64,000 nucleotides of DNA from Meloidogyne chitwoodi (taxonomy: Eukaryota > Nematoda > Chromadorea > Rhabditida > Meloidogynidae). The stretch's first letter is position 1. Each line of letters opens with the position of its first letter. Of the stretch, positions 13,201 through 25,303 are shown one piece after another. Location of the stretch: contig JACZZP010000008.1 in assembly GCA_015183035.1 (NCBI GenBank), forward strand, positions 1,674,001 to 1,738,000, read 5' to 3'. A program made the translations under genes and the position numbers. A model generated the notes under the pieces. That model was not told where the DNA came from, ran no database searches, and worked only from the letters and a program-made list of their open reading frames with translations.

Positions 13201-13807
13201 AATTAATTTTTTATAGGGCATCGGCACTTCGTAACCACGATCGTAATCAGAACGAAGATCGGTACCCATACATTGACTATAATGAAATGTATCTACTTGA
13301 TCGAGGCTATCGGCACTTCTTTAGGGATCCAAGATTCATCGTATGAATTTTTTCTTTTTCTTTTTTTCAAATAATATTAAACAAATATATTTTATTTGTA
13401 CTAATTATGTTTTTAGAGGTAACAAAAAATCAATTAAAAAGGATAACTTTCAGGCAAATTTTATTAATTTACGTTAAACATCTAGAATATTTTCTGATTT
13501 TAAATTTTATTTATAATTTGGAATTTGATATTAAAAATTGAGAATTAAATTTTTGTTTTTTTTAAATGATGTTTATTCGTATTCTAGAATAGTTTTTTGT
13601 AAGTTTACATTATTATTCGAAAATTAGAAAAAAAATTAATTCTAAATTATTTTTTAAAAATAGAAATTCTGTTCTCCACCGTCCTACGTTCAAATGTGGG
13701 ACCCAGAACATGCAGCAGAGCGCAAACAATATGATGGTCACCATCGACGTGCTAGGAAAAGGATGCGATGGCCACAGACGTTGAATAATTCGTCTAGTCA
13801 CAGATGA
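7201..13807 (+). CDS. CDC25 dual-specificity phosphatase (M-phase inducer)
   Basis: Removes the inhibitory phosphates from CDKs to trigger cell-cycle transitions. Exons 12196-12413, 12720-12893, 12959-13098, 13217-13340 and 13664-13807 encode a rhodanese-type domain with [15 protein letters not shown], the catalytic loop [11 protein letters not shown] (CX5R), then [17 protein letters not shown] and a basic tail with RRARKRMRW. The N-terminal part has [11 protein letters not shown], a Ser-rich stretch as seen upstream of CDC25 catalytic domains. Two small exons, 7201-7210 (ATGAAAAAAG) and 7406-7525, join exactly in frame to 12196 across a 4,670-bp intron, giving 309 aa. If that link is wrong the start is ATG 12198. 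The residue before the catalytic Cys is Tyr, where His is usual. The catalytic part is firm; the two 5' exons are moderate. Confidence 0.85.
7526..12195 (+). other. 4.7 kb putative first long intron of CDC25
   Basis: Bounded by a donor GTATTT at 7526 and an acceptor TTTTATAG ending at 12195. The interior is AT-rich, but two islands have nearly balanced base composition: about 7900-8130 and about 10610-10840. The first contains an interrupted 32-bp palindrome (8069-8100). I found no exon with clear coding character in either island. Other introns in the window are mostly 40-200 bp, so this one is exceptional; unseen exons or a separate small gene could be hidden in it. Confidence 0.5.
8069..8100. 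promoter_or_regulatory. Interrupted 32-bp palindrome with ATTGCGCAAT core
   Basis: The arms GGCACGG (8069-8075) and CCGTGCC (8094-8100) flank symmetrically, 4 nt away on each side, a perfect 10-bp palindrome ATTGCGCAAT (8080-8089). The core equals the classic C/EBP-type bZIP dimer site. It lies in a GC-richer island of the CDC25 intron. A role as an enhancer site is inference. Confidence 0.4.
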
Positions 13808-16223
13808 GTCTCTCCTCCTCTAAAAATTAGTTGAAACACAATTTTAGTTAAATGAAATTATTTTTTGTAAAGAAGTAAAAAAAATTTTAAAATTCATCCC
13901 CATTTATTTTTTCCGATTTTTGTTTTCTTTTATTTTATTGTAAAGTATTGGGTTTTTAGTATAATTAATATAATTAGATTTATTTTTCCTAAAATATTTT
14001 CCCTTTTAGTTTCGAATATATATTAAATACTATAACCCAAATATTGTAAAAAATATTGTCTTCTATCAATGTCATTTATCAAAAAAAAATTTATGCATAT
14101 ATATTATGAGTTGTGTCAAATTGACGAATAAAACATTATGAACTACTATTTTTAATTTATTTTTTAAAGAGTTATAACAAAAATATTAATTTTTTTATTA
14201 TTTAATTTCTCTGATTAATATTTATTTTTTTCTTTTTAAAAAATAAAATAACCAAAAATGTTGCTAAAAATATGATTAATTAAATGTTTCTTGTTCAAAT
14301 ATCCTTTCAAAGAAACAACAAGTTTGTTGACTAAATTAAAGCTTTTTTACTATTATATTTGCTACAAATAATTTAATAGTTAAGCATTTCCTGTAGAAAG
14401 AGAAGATTTTTTTAAATAAAATATATATAAAATGACCATTTATTATTGCACACATTTTTTAACAAATAATTTCTTCGGGGTATGCAATGAAGAGAAAATA
14501 AAATAACGGTTTTTTGGATATCTTCTTCTGCCGCTAATGGGGTCATTTGAAAAAATATTTTTATTTTTAAAGGGATTTAAAAAAAACAAGAAAAGAACCG
14601 CTTTTTAATGTATTAATGATATATTTTTATAACCGGTCTCTCAGCTTGTTCCATCTTTTTATGCTTAAAATCAACAAAGAAAAGTTATTGCCATCTCTCT
14701 AAACTTTTTATTTTCACTTTCCGCTAATTTTTTCTTTTTCTGATTTGTTTCATCCAATTCACGAAAAAAATAATTTAAATCTAATGGGCTAAAAAAACAC
14801 TTCAATCATTTTCACAATTTTGTGGAATGATCTCCGATATGTTTATTAACATTTAAATTTGTCATTAGAGTCAGAATTTTATTTTTAAAAATAAAATCAG
14901 CAAATGTGGAAAGGATTAATAACAAATAAATCATAAACTGCCACCAGATAACAAACTTAAGTCACCCAATTTTAAAGCAAATCAATTTACTAAACCACTA
15001 CACCACAGCAGTAGGTCTTTTAGAAAAATATTTTATTTAAATATATTTATTAAAATTTACATATTTTTTTTATTTTTTTTATCTTAAAAGATTTAATTTA
15101 ATTAACTTTAATTTATTTTAATTTTCTAGACTTTAATGACTAAAATTAAATTAAATTAGCTGGAGGCGTTACAATAAATAAAATAAAAACAATTATTTTT
15201 TTAACACGTTTTATGAATATATTTATTTATTTATTTATTTTCACGTCCCGCGCTCGTTGATCGTGTCACCACTTTTTATAGCTTTTCTTAATTTTTTGCT
15301 CATCATTTATTCTTTTTATATTGGCATATGACTTTCTCTTTATTTTTAATTATTTAAAATATTTTTTGCGAAAAATCCTGCTCAAAAAAAATTTTTTTTA
15401 ATTAAAAAAATTAAAATACCTTTCATTATTACAGTTTTTAATCTTTTACTATAATTCAATTGATAAATATTTCCCTAATATAATTAACTTAACAGCCAAT
15501 ATCCTCTAGAGTTTAACATAGAATCAACTTAATTTAATTTTATAAATTTTTAATAAATTAATTTTTTATGGAATTATTTGCTTACTTTTCCCTCTTGGCT
15601 CTTTCTAAAATTTTTTTTTATGAATTATATAAATTTATGTTTATTAATTTTATAAAAAAAAATTAAAATATTAAAAACAACAAAAATAATAATATAAAAT
15701 AAATTTATTAAAAAAAACTTGCTTTATCTTTTCTAAATCTATCAGTTTTTGTTTGATATATCCATTAGCGAAATAAAAATAAATAAATAAATATATTCTT
15801 TTAAATATTTATTTAAGTAAATTTTTATTTTTAAATTTTTTATTGTCCTATAAATAGTAATTTTGTTAATTTTTCTTTAATTTTCTGTAAAAACTATTTT
15901 TTAAATTTAAAGAATTTCTGATTTTATTAAACTCTAAAAATAAAAATATTTATTATCAGAATAAATTATTTGAAGAAAATAAAAATACAGTATACATAAT
16001 TAAATGAATATATATTCTGTAAATTAATTGAAGAAATAATTTTTTTATTATTTTCTTTTCTTTCTTAATCCTTTACAAATCTAATATTTATATTTAATTT
16101 TATTTAATTAATGTGCGATTTTAATTTCAATTCACTGACCATTTCTTTTTTTTTTTAAAAAACTTTTACTTTTCTTTTAGTTTGTTTTAACATAATTTTA
16201 TTAAGAATTTTTAAGTAAAAATA
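13808..16223. other. Intergenic, CDC25 to Ground-like gene
   Basis: About 2.4 kb of AT-rich sequence without a credible gene. A minus-strand tRNA-like A-box (CTGTGGTGTAGTGG, 14995-15008) is the only structured element I noticed. The segment 14450-14760 has a slightly higher GC content but no open frame. Confidence 0.5.
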
Positions 16224-18799
16224 ATGCAAAGAAGAAAATCATTGAATTTTTATTCTTTTCTTTTACTTCGCCTATTTTTATTAATTTATTTAATTTGTTC
16301 AGTTCATGGATTTTTATTTGGCAGTTTGGGTGGTGGTGGAGGAGGAGGAATGTGGTATTGATAATTTTTTATTTCTTAAATTTTGAGACTTTACAATTAT
16401 TCAAATAATAATGTATATTTCTTTTCTTTCTTCTAGTTGTTGTCCATCTTCCGGAGGTGGTGGAGGAAGTAGTAGCTGCGGAGGCTGTGGAGGAGGTAGT
16501 ATTGGTGGATTTGGAGGAGGTGGACCTATAATTGTTAATTGTGGTGGAGGTGGAAGCGGGGGATATGGCGGAGGAGGCTGTGGAGGTGGATGCGGTGGCG
16601 GTGGAGGAGGCTGCGGGGGTGGAGGTGGATGCGGTGGCGGTGGAGGATGTTCCGGTGGCGGTGGAGGATGTTCCGGTGGCGGTGGAGGAGGCTGCGGGGG
16701 TGGAGGTGGATGCGGTGGCGGTGGAGGATGTTCCGGTGGCGGTGGAGGAGGCTGCGGGGGTGGAGGTGGATGCGGTGGCGGTGGAGGATGTTCCGGTGGC
16801 GGTGGAGGAGGCTGCGGGGGTGGAGGTGGATGCGGTGGCGGTGGAGGATGTTCCGGTGGCGGTGGAGGAGGCTGCGGGGGTGGAGGTGGATGCGGTGGCG
16901 GTGGAGGAGGTTGCGGGGGTGGGGGTGGATGCGGTGGCGGTGGAGGCTGCGGGGATGGAGGTGGATGTTCCAGTGGCGGTGGAGGATGTTCCGGTGGTGG
17001 AGGAGGCTGTTCCGGAGGCGGTGGAGGATGCTCTGGCGGTGGAGGGTGTTCAGGTGGCGGTGGAGGATGTTCCAGTGGCGGTGGAGGGGGATGTACCAAT
17101 GGAGGAACTAGTGGTGGATATAACATTGAAACTATAGGGTCCTCCGTAGGAGGAGGAGGCGGTGGAGGTTGCGAACAAACTAGTGGAAGCGGAGGTTGTT
17201 CAGGCGGAGGATCTCCAATAAGCACTGGTTATTCAAGTGGAGGAGGAGGTGGTGGTGGTGGATGTTCTGAACCTAGTGGATGTGGTGTTTCTTCAAGTCA
17301 ATCTAGTGGTTATGCAGGGCAGGTTGTATTATTTAATAATATCCATTTTAAAACAATATTTTTTAGTCTCAACCCTCCTATGTTTCTGTAGGTTCTAGCG
17401 CTAGTGGTTATTCAGCCCCTCAGTCAAGCGGAGGATATTCTGGACAACAAAGTCAAAGTGGTGGATATCAACAAGGTGGATCACAACAGCAACAACAACA
17501 AGAAGGAGGAGGAACATACTCTGGTGGACAACAAGAACAACAAAGCAACTATTCACCTCAACAACCGCAACAAACACAAATTGGTGCAGAATACTCAGAA
17601 TCAGCACCGCCAGCTGCTCCAGAACCTGTTCAACCGCCACAATCTTCAGTTCCACAGGCTTCAGCTCCAGCTGCACCAGAGCCTGTTTATTCACCAGCAG
17701 CACAGCCTCCTCCGCCACCACCTGATACACATGCATATCAGGTTAAAATTTAAAATAGAATTAGTCTTTTAATTTCTTTTTAGGAAGTTGAACCATCGGC
17801 GAGTGCTGTAGAACAAGATGCTGGTAGTAGTAGTAATAGTGGAAGTAGTAATCCAAGCTATGGAGGTTCTAATAGTGTCCCTAGTAGTAATCCAAGTTAT
17901 GGTGGAGCTGCAGCAGCTGGCGATCGATTACAAGAAGTTCAAGAAGAAAATGATGAAAATTCTGAAAATACTGCTGATGTATTTAATTTTTAAAATTAAT
18001 ATTTTTTAAACATTTTTTATAAATCAGAATGATGGAGAAGTAGAAGAATTACGTGGAGAAAAACAACAAAAAGAACAACAAAATACATTTTCGACAACAA
18101 AAGGAAATAAAAATATTTTAACAACAACACAATCATCATCTCCTTTAAAAATAATTACAACAACAAATCAACAAAAAAATCCTTCAAAAGTGTCAATTAT
18201 TAGTCCTTTAGCTAAAGAACCTCCTCGTTCACCACAACAACAAAAAAAGAAAAAATTAACAGAAATAAAGGGAAGAGAACAACAAACAACTACAACAACA
18301 ATAACCACAACACTTTCTTCATCAGATTTATTTATTGAACCTATTGATATTTCTAAACTTAGATTATCAAATGATACAGAATGTAATAGTGAAGAATTGA
18401 GAAATATTGTTTTGGAGGTAAAAGAAGTTTAATTTAAATATAAGTATTTCTGTTTTATTTTTCGTATTAATTAACCTTCTCCATTTTCTTCTCTTGATTT
18501 CCTTGTTCTTAAAAATTCCAATTCCTGTATTTCTTTTTAGTTGATTTTTCACGTTTTTCAATTTCTATGTGCGACCAAAAACTTTAATTTTTAAATTTTT
18601 AAATATACAGAATTTAACAAATGACGATTTAAACTCTGCAAAACGTTCAATTCAATTACAAGCAGAAGCTCGTTTTGGTGGTAGATTTGATGTTATTTGC
18701 TCTCATCATGATTTTTCTTATATTACTAATACCGAATTATGGTGCCAAGAAACTAGAGATAATACAAGCTGTTATGCCTATCGACAACTTGGATATTGA
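16224..18799 (+). CDS. Secreted Gly/Cys-rich Ground-like (hedgehog-related, GRL) protein
   Basis: A nematode hedgehog-related protein of the Ground-like family, probably secreted into the cuticle or apical matrix. Six exons join in phase: 16224-16354, 16437-17322, 17367-17741, 17784-17978, 18028-18417 and 18611-18799, giving 721 aa. A hydrophobic signal peptide (residues about 8-30, ending CSVHG) is followed by a Gly/Cys array of about 200 residues. Then come Gln/Pro/Ser-rich and Thr/Lys-rich low-complexity regions. The C-terminal Ground-like domain (about 645-721) has CNSEELRNIV, AKRSIQ, EARFGGRFDVICS, FSYITNTELWC and SCYAYR, with the conserved cysteines in place. The Gly/Cys array is built from a nearly perfect 60-bp tandem repeat. 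The exact family member cannot be told from the sequence. Confidence 0.92.
16561..17095 (+). repeat. 60-bp coding tandem repeat, Gly-Gly-Gly-Gly-Cys type
   Basis: Lines of sequence at 16681-16740, 16741-16800 and 16801-16860 are identical 60-mers; partial and diverged copies extend to both sides. Each unit encodes 20 residues made of three G(4-5)C blocks, the last followed by Ser-Gly. The near identity of adjacent copies indicates recent expansion or gene conversion, so copy number is likely to vary between individuals and to be collapsed or expanded in assemblies. Confidence 0.93.
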
Positions 18800-19149
18800 A
18801 ATTATTTTAAATATTTTTAAAAGGAACAGTTGAAGGGAAAATTAAATTGTTTTAAAAAATTAACTGATTGGAGGAAATAAATTTTAAATTAAAAACTCAA
18901 CTGTTCTAAAAATTTATAAAGCTCTTTTTTCACAAATAATGCTCTCATTAATTACATTTTATGTACCGTTTTATTTATTCACTAGAATTCAATTAAAATA
19001 ATTTAATTAAAACCTTTTATTTAATTTCAAAAATTTTAATGTATTTCATTAAAAAAATAAATTTATTTTTTTCAAATTTTGTAATATAAAAGCATCAGAA
19101 AATAAATTCCTTACACAATCTTCATAAATCTAATTCTTCGACAACTCCA
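18800..19149. other. Intergenic with TATA-like box
   Basis: AT-rich 350 bp between the Ground-like gene and the next + strand gene. ATATAAAAGC at about 19084-19093 lies roughly 60 bp upstream of the next start codon and fits a TATA box. Nothing else is recognised. Confidence 0.45.
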
Positions 19150-19805
19150 ATGGGTGCAATTTCAACAGCCGAGGCCGTTGAGGAGAACAGCTATAGCGCT
19201 AGCAATACCCAGTCGGTTGATAATACTCAAAGCATCGAGGATATTGATATTGCTCTCAAACCATTGGAAGGCGTCGACTCGTGCCGTGAGCTTCAAGAAA
19301 CCGCAAAAAGCGCAAGCAGCGAGAAGATAAATCTGAGTGAAATCGAGGATCTTCTCATTGATGTCACGCAGGATGAGGAAGACTTGGAGACGGCAATGAC
19401 ATATGTTGAACATGAAAAGGAAGAGTTTGTGGATATGAACGCTCTGATGGCTGCTGAGTTCACCAAAAGCAAAGAAAAGCTATTCCATCTATATTCGCGG
19501 GAAAAGGATTTGCACACAGCTGTTACGTACAGCGATTGTGACAACACGGCTACTCAGTACAGTGATGGTGAGGAAGAGATGCCGCGCTCATACTTCGTTG
19601 GGGACGATAAACCAAGTGGGTTTAAAGTAAACTTTAATTTTATTTACAAAAATTATTTTTCTTAAAAGGTCACAAACTCTATCGTGCTGCTCGTCGTGCT
19701 TCGTTCTATGTGGACAAGGGAATGCGAGATCATGCGTATTATACGGACTACTCCAATGGTGCTGTGTCTTCGCTCATTGCAAGAGGGATGATGTCAAATG
19801 ATTGA
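19150..19805 (+). CDS. Unrecognised acidic protein, 200 aa
   Basis: Two exons, 19150-19615 and 19669-19805, joined with a GTGGGT donor and AAAAG acceptor. The alternative donor further downstream puts the second exon out of the sensible frame. The first 155 residues are acidic and hydrophilic with many Glu/Asp and no signal peptide or membrane segment. The C-terminus is basic then aromatic: HKLYRAARRASFYVDKG, followed by an AYYTDYSNGAVSSL stretch. Codon choice is clearly more GC-rich than the surrounding genes, resembling the histone genes next door and suggesting high expression. I do not recognise a family. The coding call is supported by the long open frame and coding-like composition. Confidence 0.7.
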
Positions 19806-20092
19806 ATAAAAGCGAAGATAAATAAAAGGAATAAATATATAAGTATCTATGTGCATATAATATTGTGATATTTGTGTTGTTGTATATTTTGCTTGTAAAA
19901 TTTCTCTTGTCTGTTTAATTTTGAGTTTGATTTTAAGAATCTTATCAAAATTTTGAGTGTGCAATCTAACAAAATTCCCATAAATTTTTGTGACTTTAAA
20001 CTAATTGCTCAATCGTCTGGAGTAAAATGTAACCAGTGATATCGAAATGCAAAACAATTTTAACAAAAAATAAGTTTATTCAGCTAATTAAG

Positions 20093-20114
20093 CCATTGTC
20101 TAATTCACTTATTA
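20093..20114 (-). promoter_or_regulatory. Conserved block downstream of H3 stem-loop
   Basis: On the minus strand, TAATAAGTGAATTAGACAAT and two further G follow the H3 stem-loop by 7 nt. The same block recurs after the other three histone genes. See the matching entries. Confidence 0.6.
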
Positions 20115-20121
20115 GAATTGT

Positions 20122-20137
20122 GGCCCTAAAGAGGGCC
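20122..20137 (-). terminator. Histone mRNA 3' stem-loop of H3
   Basis: GGCCCTCTTTAGGGCC on the minus strand: a 6-bp stem with a 4-nt loop, about 30 nt past the H3 stop. It matches the SLBP-binding histone stem-loop of metazoan replication-dependent histone mRNAs, and the flank AAACCCAAAC is shared by all four genes. Confidence 0.95.
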
Positions 20138-20168
20138 GTTTGGGTTTATTGTTTGGTGTATAAGTCGT

Positions 20169-21616
<1,448 letters not shown>

Positions 21617-21646
21617 ATAATTGCTGTGATAAAAACAAACCCAAAC

Positions 21647-21662
21647 GGCCCTCTTTAGGGCC
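21647..21662 (+). terminator. Histone mRNA 3' stem-loop of H2A
   Basis: GGCCCTCTTTAGGGCC, 30 nt after the stop, preceded by AAACCCAAAC. It is identical in stem and loop to those of the other three histone genes. Confidence 0.96.
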
Positions 21663-21669
21663 ACATATC

Positions 21670-21694
21670 TAATAAGTGAAATTCGACAATGGTT
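21670..21694 (+). promoter_or_regulatory. Conserved block downstream of H2A stem-loop
   Basis: TAATAAGTGAAATTCGACAA followed by TGGTT begins 7 nt after the stem-loop. It is nearly the same after H2B and H3 and recognisable after H4. Its position matches that of the histone downstream element bound by U7 snRNA in other animals, but it contains AATAAG and could instead be a poly(A)-like signal. Confidence 0.6.
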
Positions 21695-22716
21695 CGTTTT
21701 TTGTGCGTTAGTTAATTGTACATATAATAAATTTATAAACAAAAATTTTATTGTGGCGTAGAATATAAACTTAATTTGTTTTTTCATTTTTATTTGCCTC
21801 TGATTTTGATCAAAATAGAAATTAACATTATAAAGGAGTGCTGATATAATAAAGAGGTTATTGAGATCAAACCATTACTTATTAAATTTATTATTAAATC
21901 GATTTATCACGGTTGCTGCTCTATCGTTAAATTTTCTTAATTAAGAAATGCTCCGCTTTCCATGCTTGATTTTTCCTTGAAGTTATCGACTTTGGTTTAC
22001 AGAATTTCTGTAAATGATTTCAGCTCGTCAGAGTTTCCATGATGAAATTTGTACAAAATCCCTTGGGAAAATTATTTTGTTTTTCAGTAAAGTTCGTTTT
22101 GTTTTTCAATTTTTCTTATTCCATAGAAAGCGACGCTCTCACATAACAAAATCATTCGAAAATAAAGCCACATTTTTGCCCGCCAAATTATTACAAATTT
22201 GAATACTTGCCCGTGAAGGTAAAAAGAAATAGACATATGGGCTGAGAATGATTGAGAGGCAATTTAGGAAGATTCCTCCATAATTGTCCATACAACAAAG
22301 AAAAATATGACTTTAAGTAAATTTTTTATAGGTTACCTATGTATGTCTACGCCTGGTCTTTAATTCATTACTCGGACCGACACCTGAGATCTAATCCAAA
22401 ATACTCTTATGCTTCCAAAATAATACTTTGCTTCAAATCTTTTTTATTATTCTTTATAGGAAAAAATATTAAGCTTGTGGATAGTTGCGAACTGAAAGGT
22501 AACAAAAAGGCGAAGCCAAAGATGTTGTTTTTGCCCATCTATGTATCATAATTTAAAGACTTGCCCACCAAAAGAGATGTCAACTAATAACAAATTTTAG
22601 TTCAATGCTTAAAGAATCTATTTATAAGAAACTTTGGTAAAATCTAGATTAAAGTTTAATTATTCCAATTACAAGCAAAATATTTACTTCGATAAAACGT
22701 ATAAAACAAAATTTCA
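21695..22716. other. Convergent H2A-H4 spacer with promoter-like motifs
   Basis: About 1 kb without a credible gene. TTTTTGCCCGCCAAA (22173-22187) and TTGCCCACCAAAA (22561-22573) resemble the E2F-like sites upstream of H3, although this spacer lies at the 3' ends of both flanking genes. They may be remnants of a lost histone gene pair, which is inference. Confidence 0.4.
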
Positions 22717-22742
22717 ACCAATGCCGAATTTCACTCATTAAA
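22717..22742 (-). promoter_or_regulatory. Conserved block downstream of H4 stem-loop
   Basis: On the minus strand TTAATGAGTGAAATTCGGCA plus TTGGTT follows the H4 stem-loop. It has a few substitutions relative to the H2A block but the same spacing. Confidence 0.55.
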
Positions 22743-22747
22743 TATGT

Positions 22748-22763
22748 GGCCCTAAAGAGGGCC
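22748..22763 (-). terminator. Histone mRNA 3' stem-loop of H4
   Basis: GGCCCTCTTTAGGGCC on the minus strand, about 43 nt beyond the H4 stop, with the shared AAACCCAAAC flank. Confidence 0.95.
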
Positions 22764-22806
22764 GTTTGGGTTTGTGTTGTTTCAGCTACCATCCACCAGA
22801 TGTTCC

Positions 22807-24016
<1,210 letters not shown>

Positions 24017-24046
24017 GTGGAAGACCAACATGAACCAAACCCAAAC

Positions 24047-24062
24047 GGCCCTCTTTAGGGCC
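24047..24062 (+). terminator. Histone mRNA 3' stem-loop of H2B
   Basis: GGCCCTCTTTAGGGCC, 30 nt after the stop, with the AAACCCAAAC flank common to the cluster. Confidence 0.96.
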
Positions 24063-24070
24063 ACAAATTC

Positions 24071-24095
24071 AATAAGTGAAATTTAGACAATGGTT
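24071..24095 (+). promoter_or_regulatory. Conserved block downstream of H2B stem-loop
   Basis: AATAAGTGAAATTTAGACAA followed by TGGTT starts 8 nt after the stem-loop. It differs from the H2A copy by a one-base insertion and one substitution. Confidence 0.6.
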
Positions 24096-24434
24096 TTATT
24101 TTATTGATAAATTGATATAATTTTGTTTTTAATAAATGAGACGCTTGTACGGCGTTTATCATATTTTGCTATTGTAAAGTGTAAAAGTATTTATTTTATA
24201 AATATTTTTTTTAATTTAAAAATTTTTTTGTTTTTTCCTTTTATGGTCTTTAAAGTAGGAAATACTACTATTTTCATGATGAGTTTTACAACTCATTCGT
24301 TTTGGTTTGTTACAAAGAGGACGATCCTGCAATTTTAAAGTATCTGCTATTGATTTGAATAAAAATAATTTTTTTATTCCTTTACTGTTTTTGATGTTTT
24401 GCTATAGAACTTTACTATTGTCCATTGTATTAAC

Positions 24435-24980
24435 ATGAAACAACGTCGTAATAATCAAACACCATTTTTTAGATTTAATTCCTCTAGATTATCTCGAATC
24501 TATACGAGAACAGTTGTTCGAAATGGTTACAAAAACTTTAAAATTGGTTTCGTTTATTATTCTTTAAAAAATGTACTTTTTCATGATTTAGGTGATATTG
24601 TTCGCATAACAGATTTTAAGGATGGCGAAGATTATTTTGCTCAAATCGTCAATTTTCTAGTAGATGAATATTCCCGAGGCTTTGCTTTTGTTATTTGGCT
24701 TGTTCCAAAGTTAGGTTGTATTGCAAACTCTCCATACAAATTCGAATCCTCAAATTATGTTCCTTTTATTGGTAATTTTAACTGATAAAAGAAATAAATA
24801 TTTTTAATAAATGTATGATTTAACTTTTAAGAAGAAGAACAACCAATTCCTCTTACTTCTTGCAAATTCGAATGCCATTCTTTGCTCATCAGTTTATCAC
24901 CTGAAAATGAGCTTCGTAACCAAATGCGAAATGAATTGAGAAATCGAATTGAAGCAAACAAGAAAGAAGGCCTTGTCTAA
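24435..24980 (+). CDS. GATAD1-like chromatin-associated protein
   Basis: Exons 24435-24546, 24592-24771 and 24832-24980 give 146 aa. The first intron is in frame and has no stop, so a longer read-through frame exists, but joining at KNFKI|GDIVRITD restores the family motif. GDIVRITDFKDGEDYFAQI, DEYSRGFAFVIWLVPK, the following YVPFI and the CKFECHS segment align from memory with the conserved C-terminal region of animal GATAD1 (GDVVSL...DGKTYYAQIRGF...LTWLIPT). GATAD1 belongs to chromatin complexes reading H3K4me3. No GATA zinc finger is visible in this short version. It heads a run of four + strand genes. Confidence 0.75.
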
Positions 24981-25303
24981 CTAAAGTTTATTGAAATTTT
25001 TTAATTTTAGTTTTTACTTTAATTGTACTCTATTTCTATAATATTTGTTAATTTTAATAATTTTAATTTACATTTTATTTGTATCATTTCTTTCGTTGTT
25101 TTATGTATATGCTTTTTGAATCCCCATATTTTTTAAAGTATAATTATTAATACTTTTTACAGGTTGTCTTTAAATATTTTAAACTACTTATCGTTTAACT
25201 TTTTGCAAATATTTTGTTTTATTGTTTATGTACAATAGAATAATATACCTGTTTTTATATAGAGGAAATATTTTTTACCTTTTAGTATTTTAACAACAAA
25301 TCA
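24981..25303. other. Intergenic, GATAD1-like to TBP
   Basis: AT-rich 320 bp; ttttagtattttaac just upstream of the TBP start could be a trans-splice acceptor. No other element is recognised. Confidence 0.4.

Noticed and set aside
16401..17225. Minus-strand 274-codon Pro/His-rich open frame and other open frames over the Gly/Cys repeat
   Set aside because: GGN-rich tandem repeats are free of stops in several frames on both strands. The frame kept has splice sites, a signal peptide and a Ground-like domain; the others have none.
24547..24591. Reading straight through the first GATAD1 intron, which is in frame without stops
   Set aside because: The extra residues interrupt the conserved segment before GDIVRITD, and both splice sites are good.
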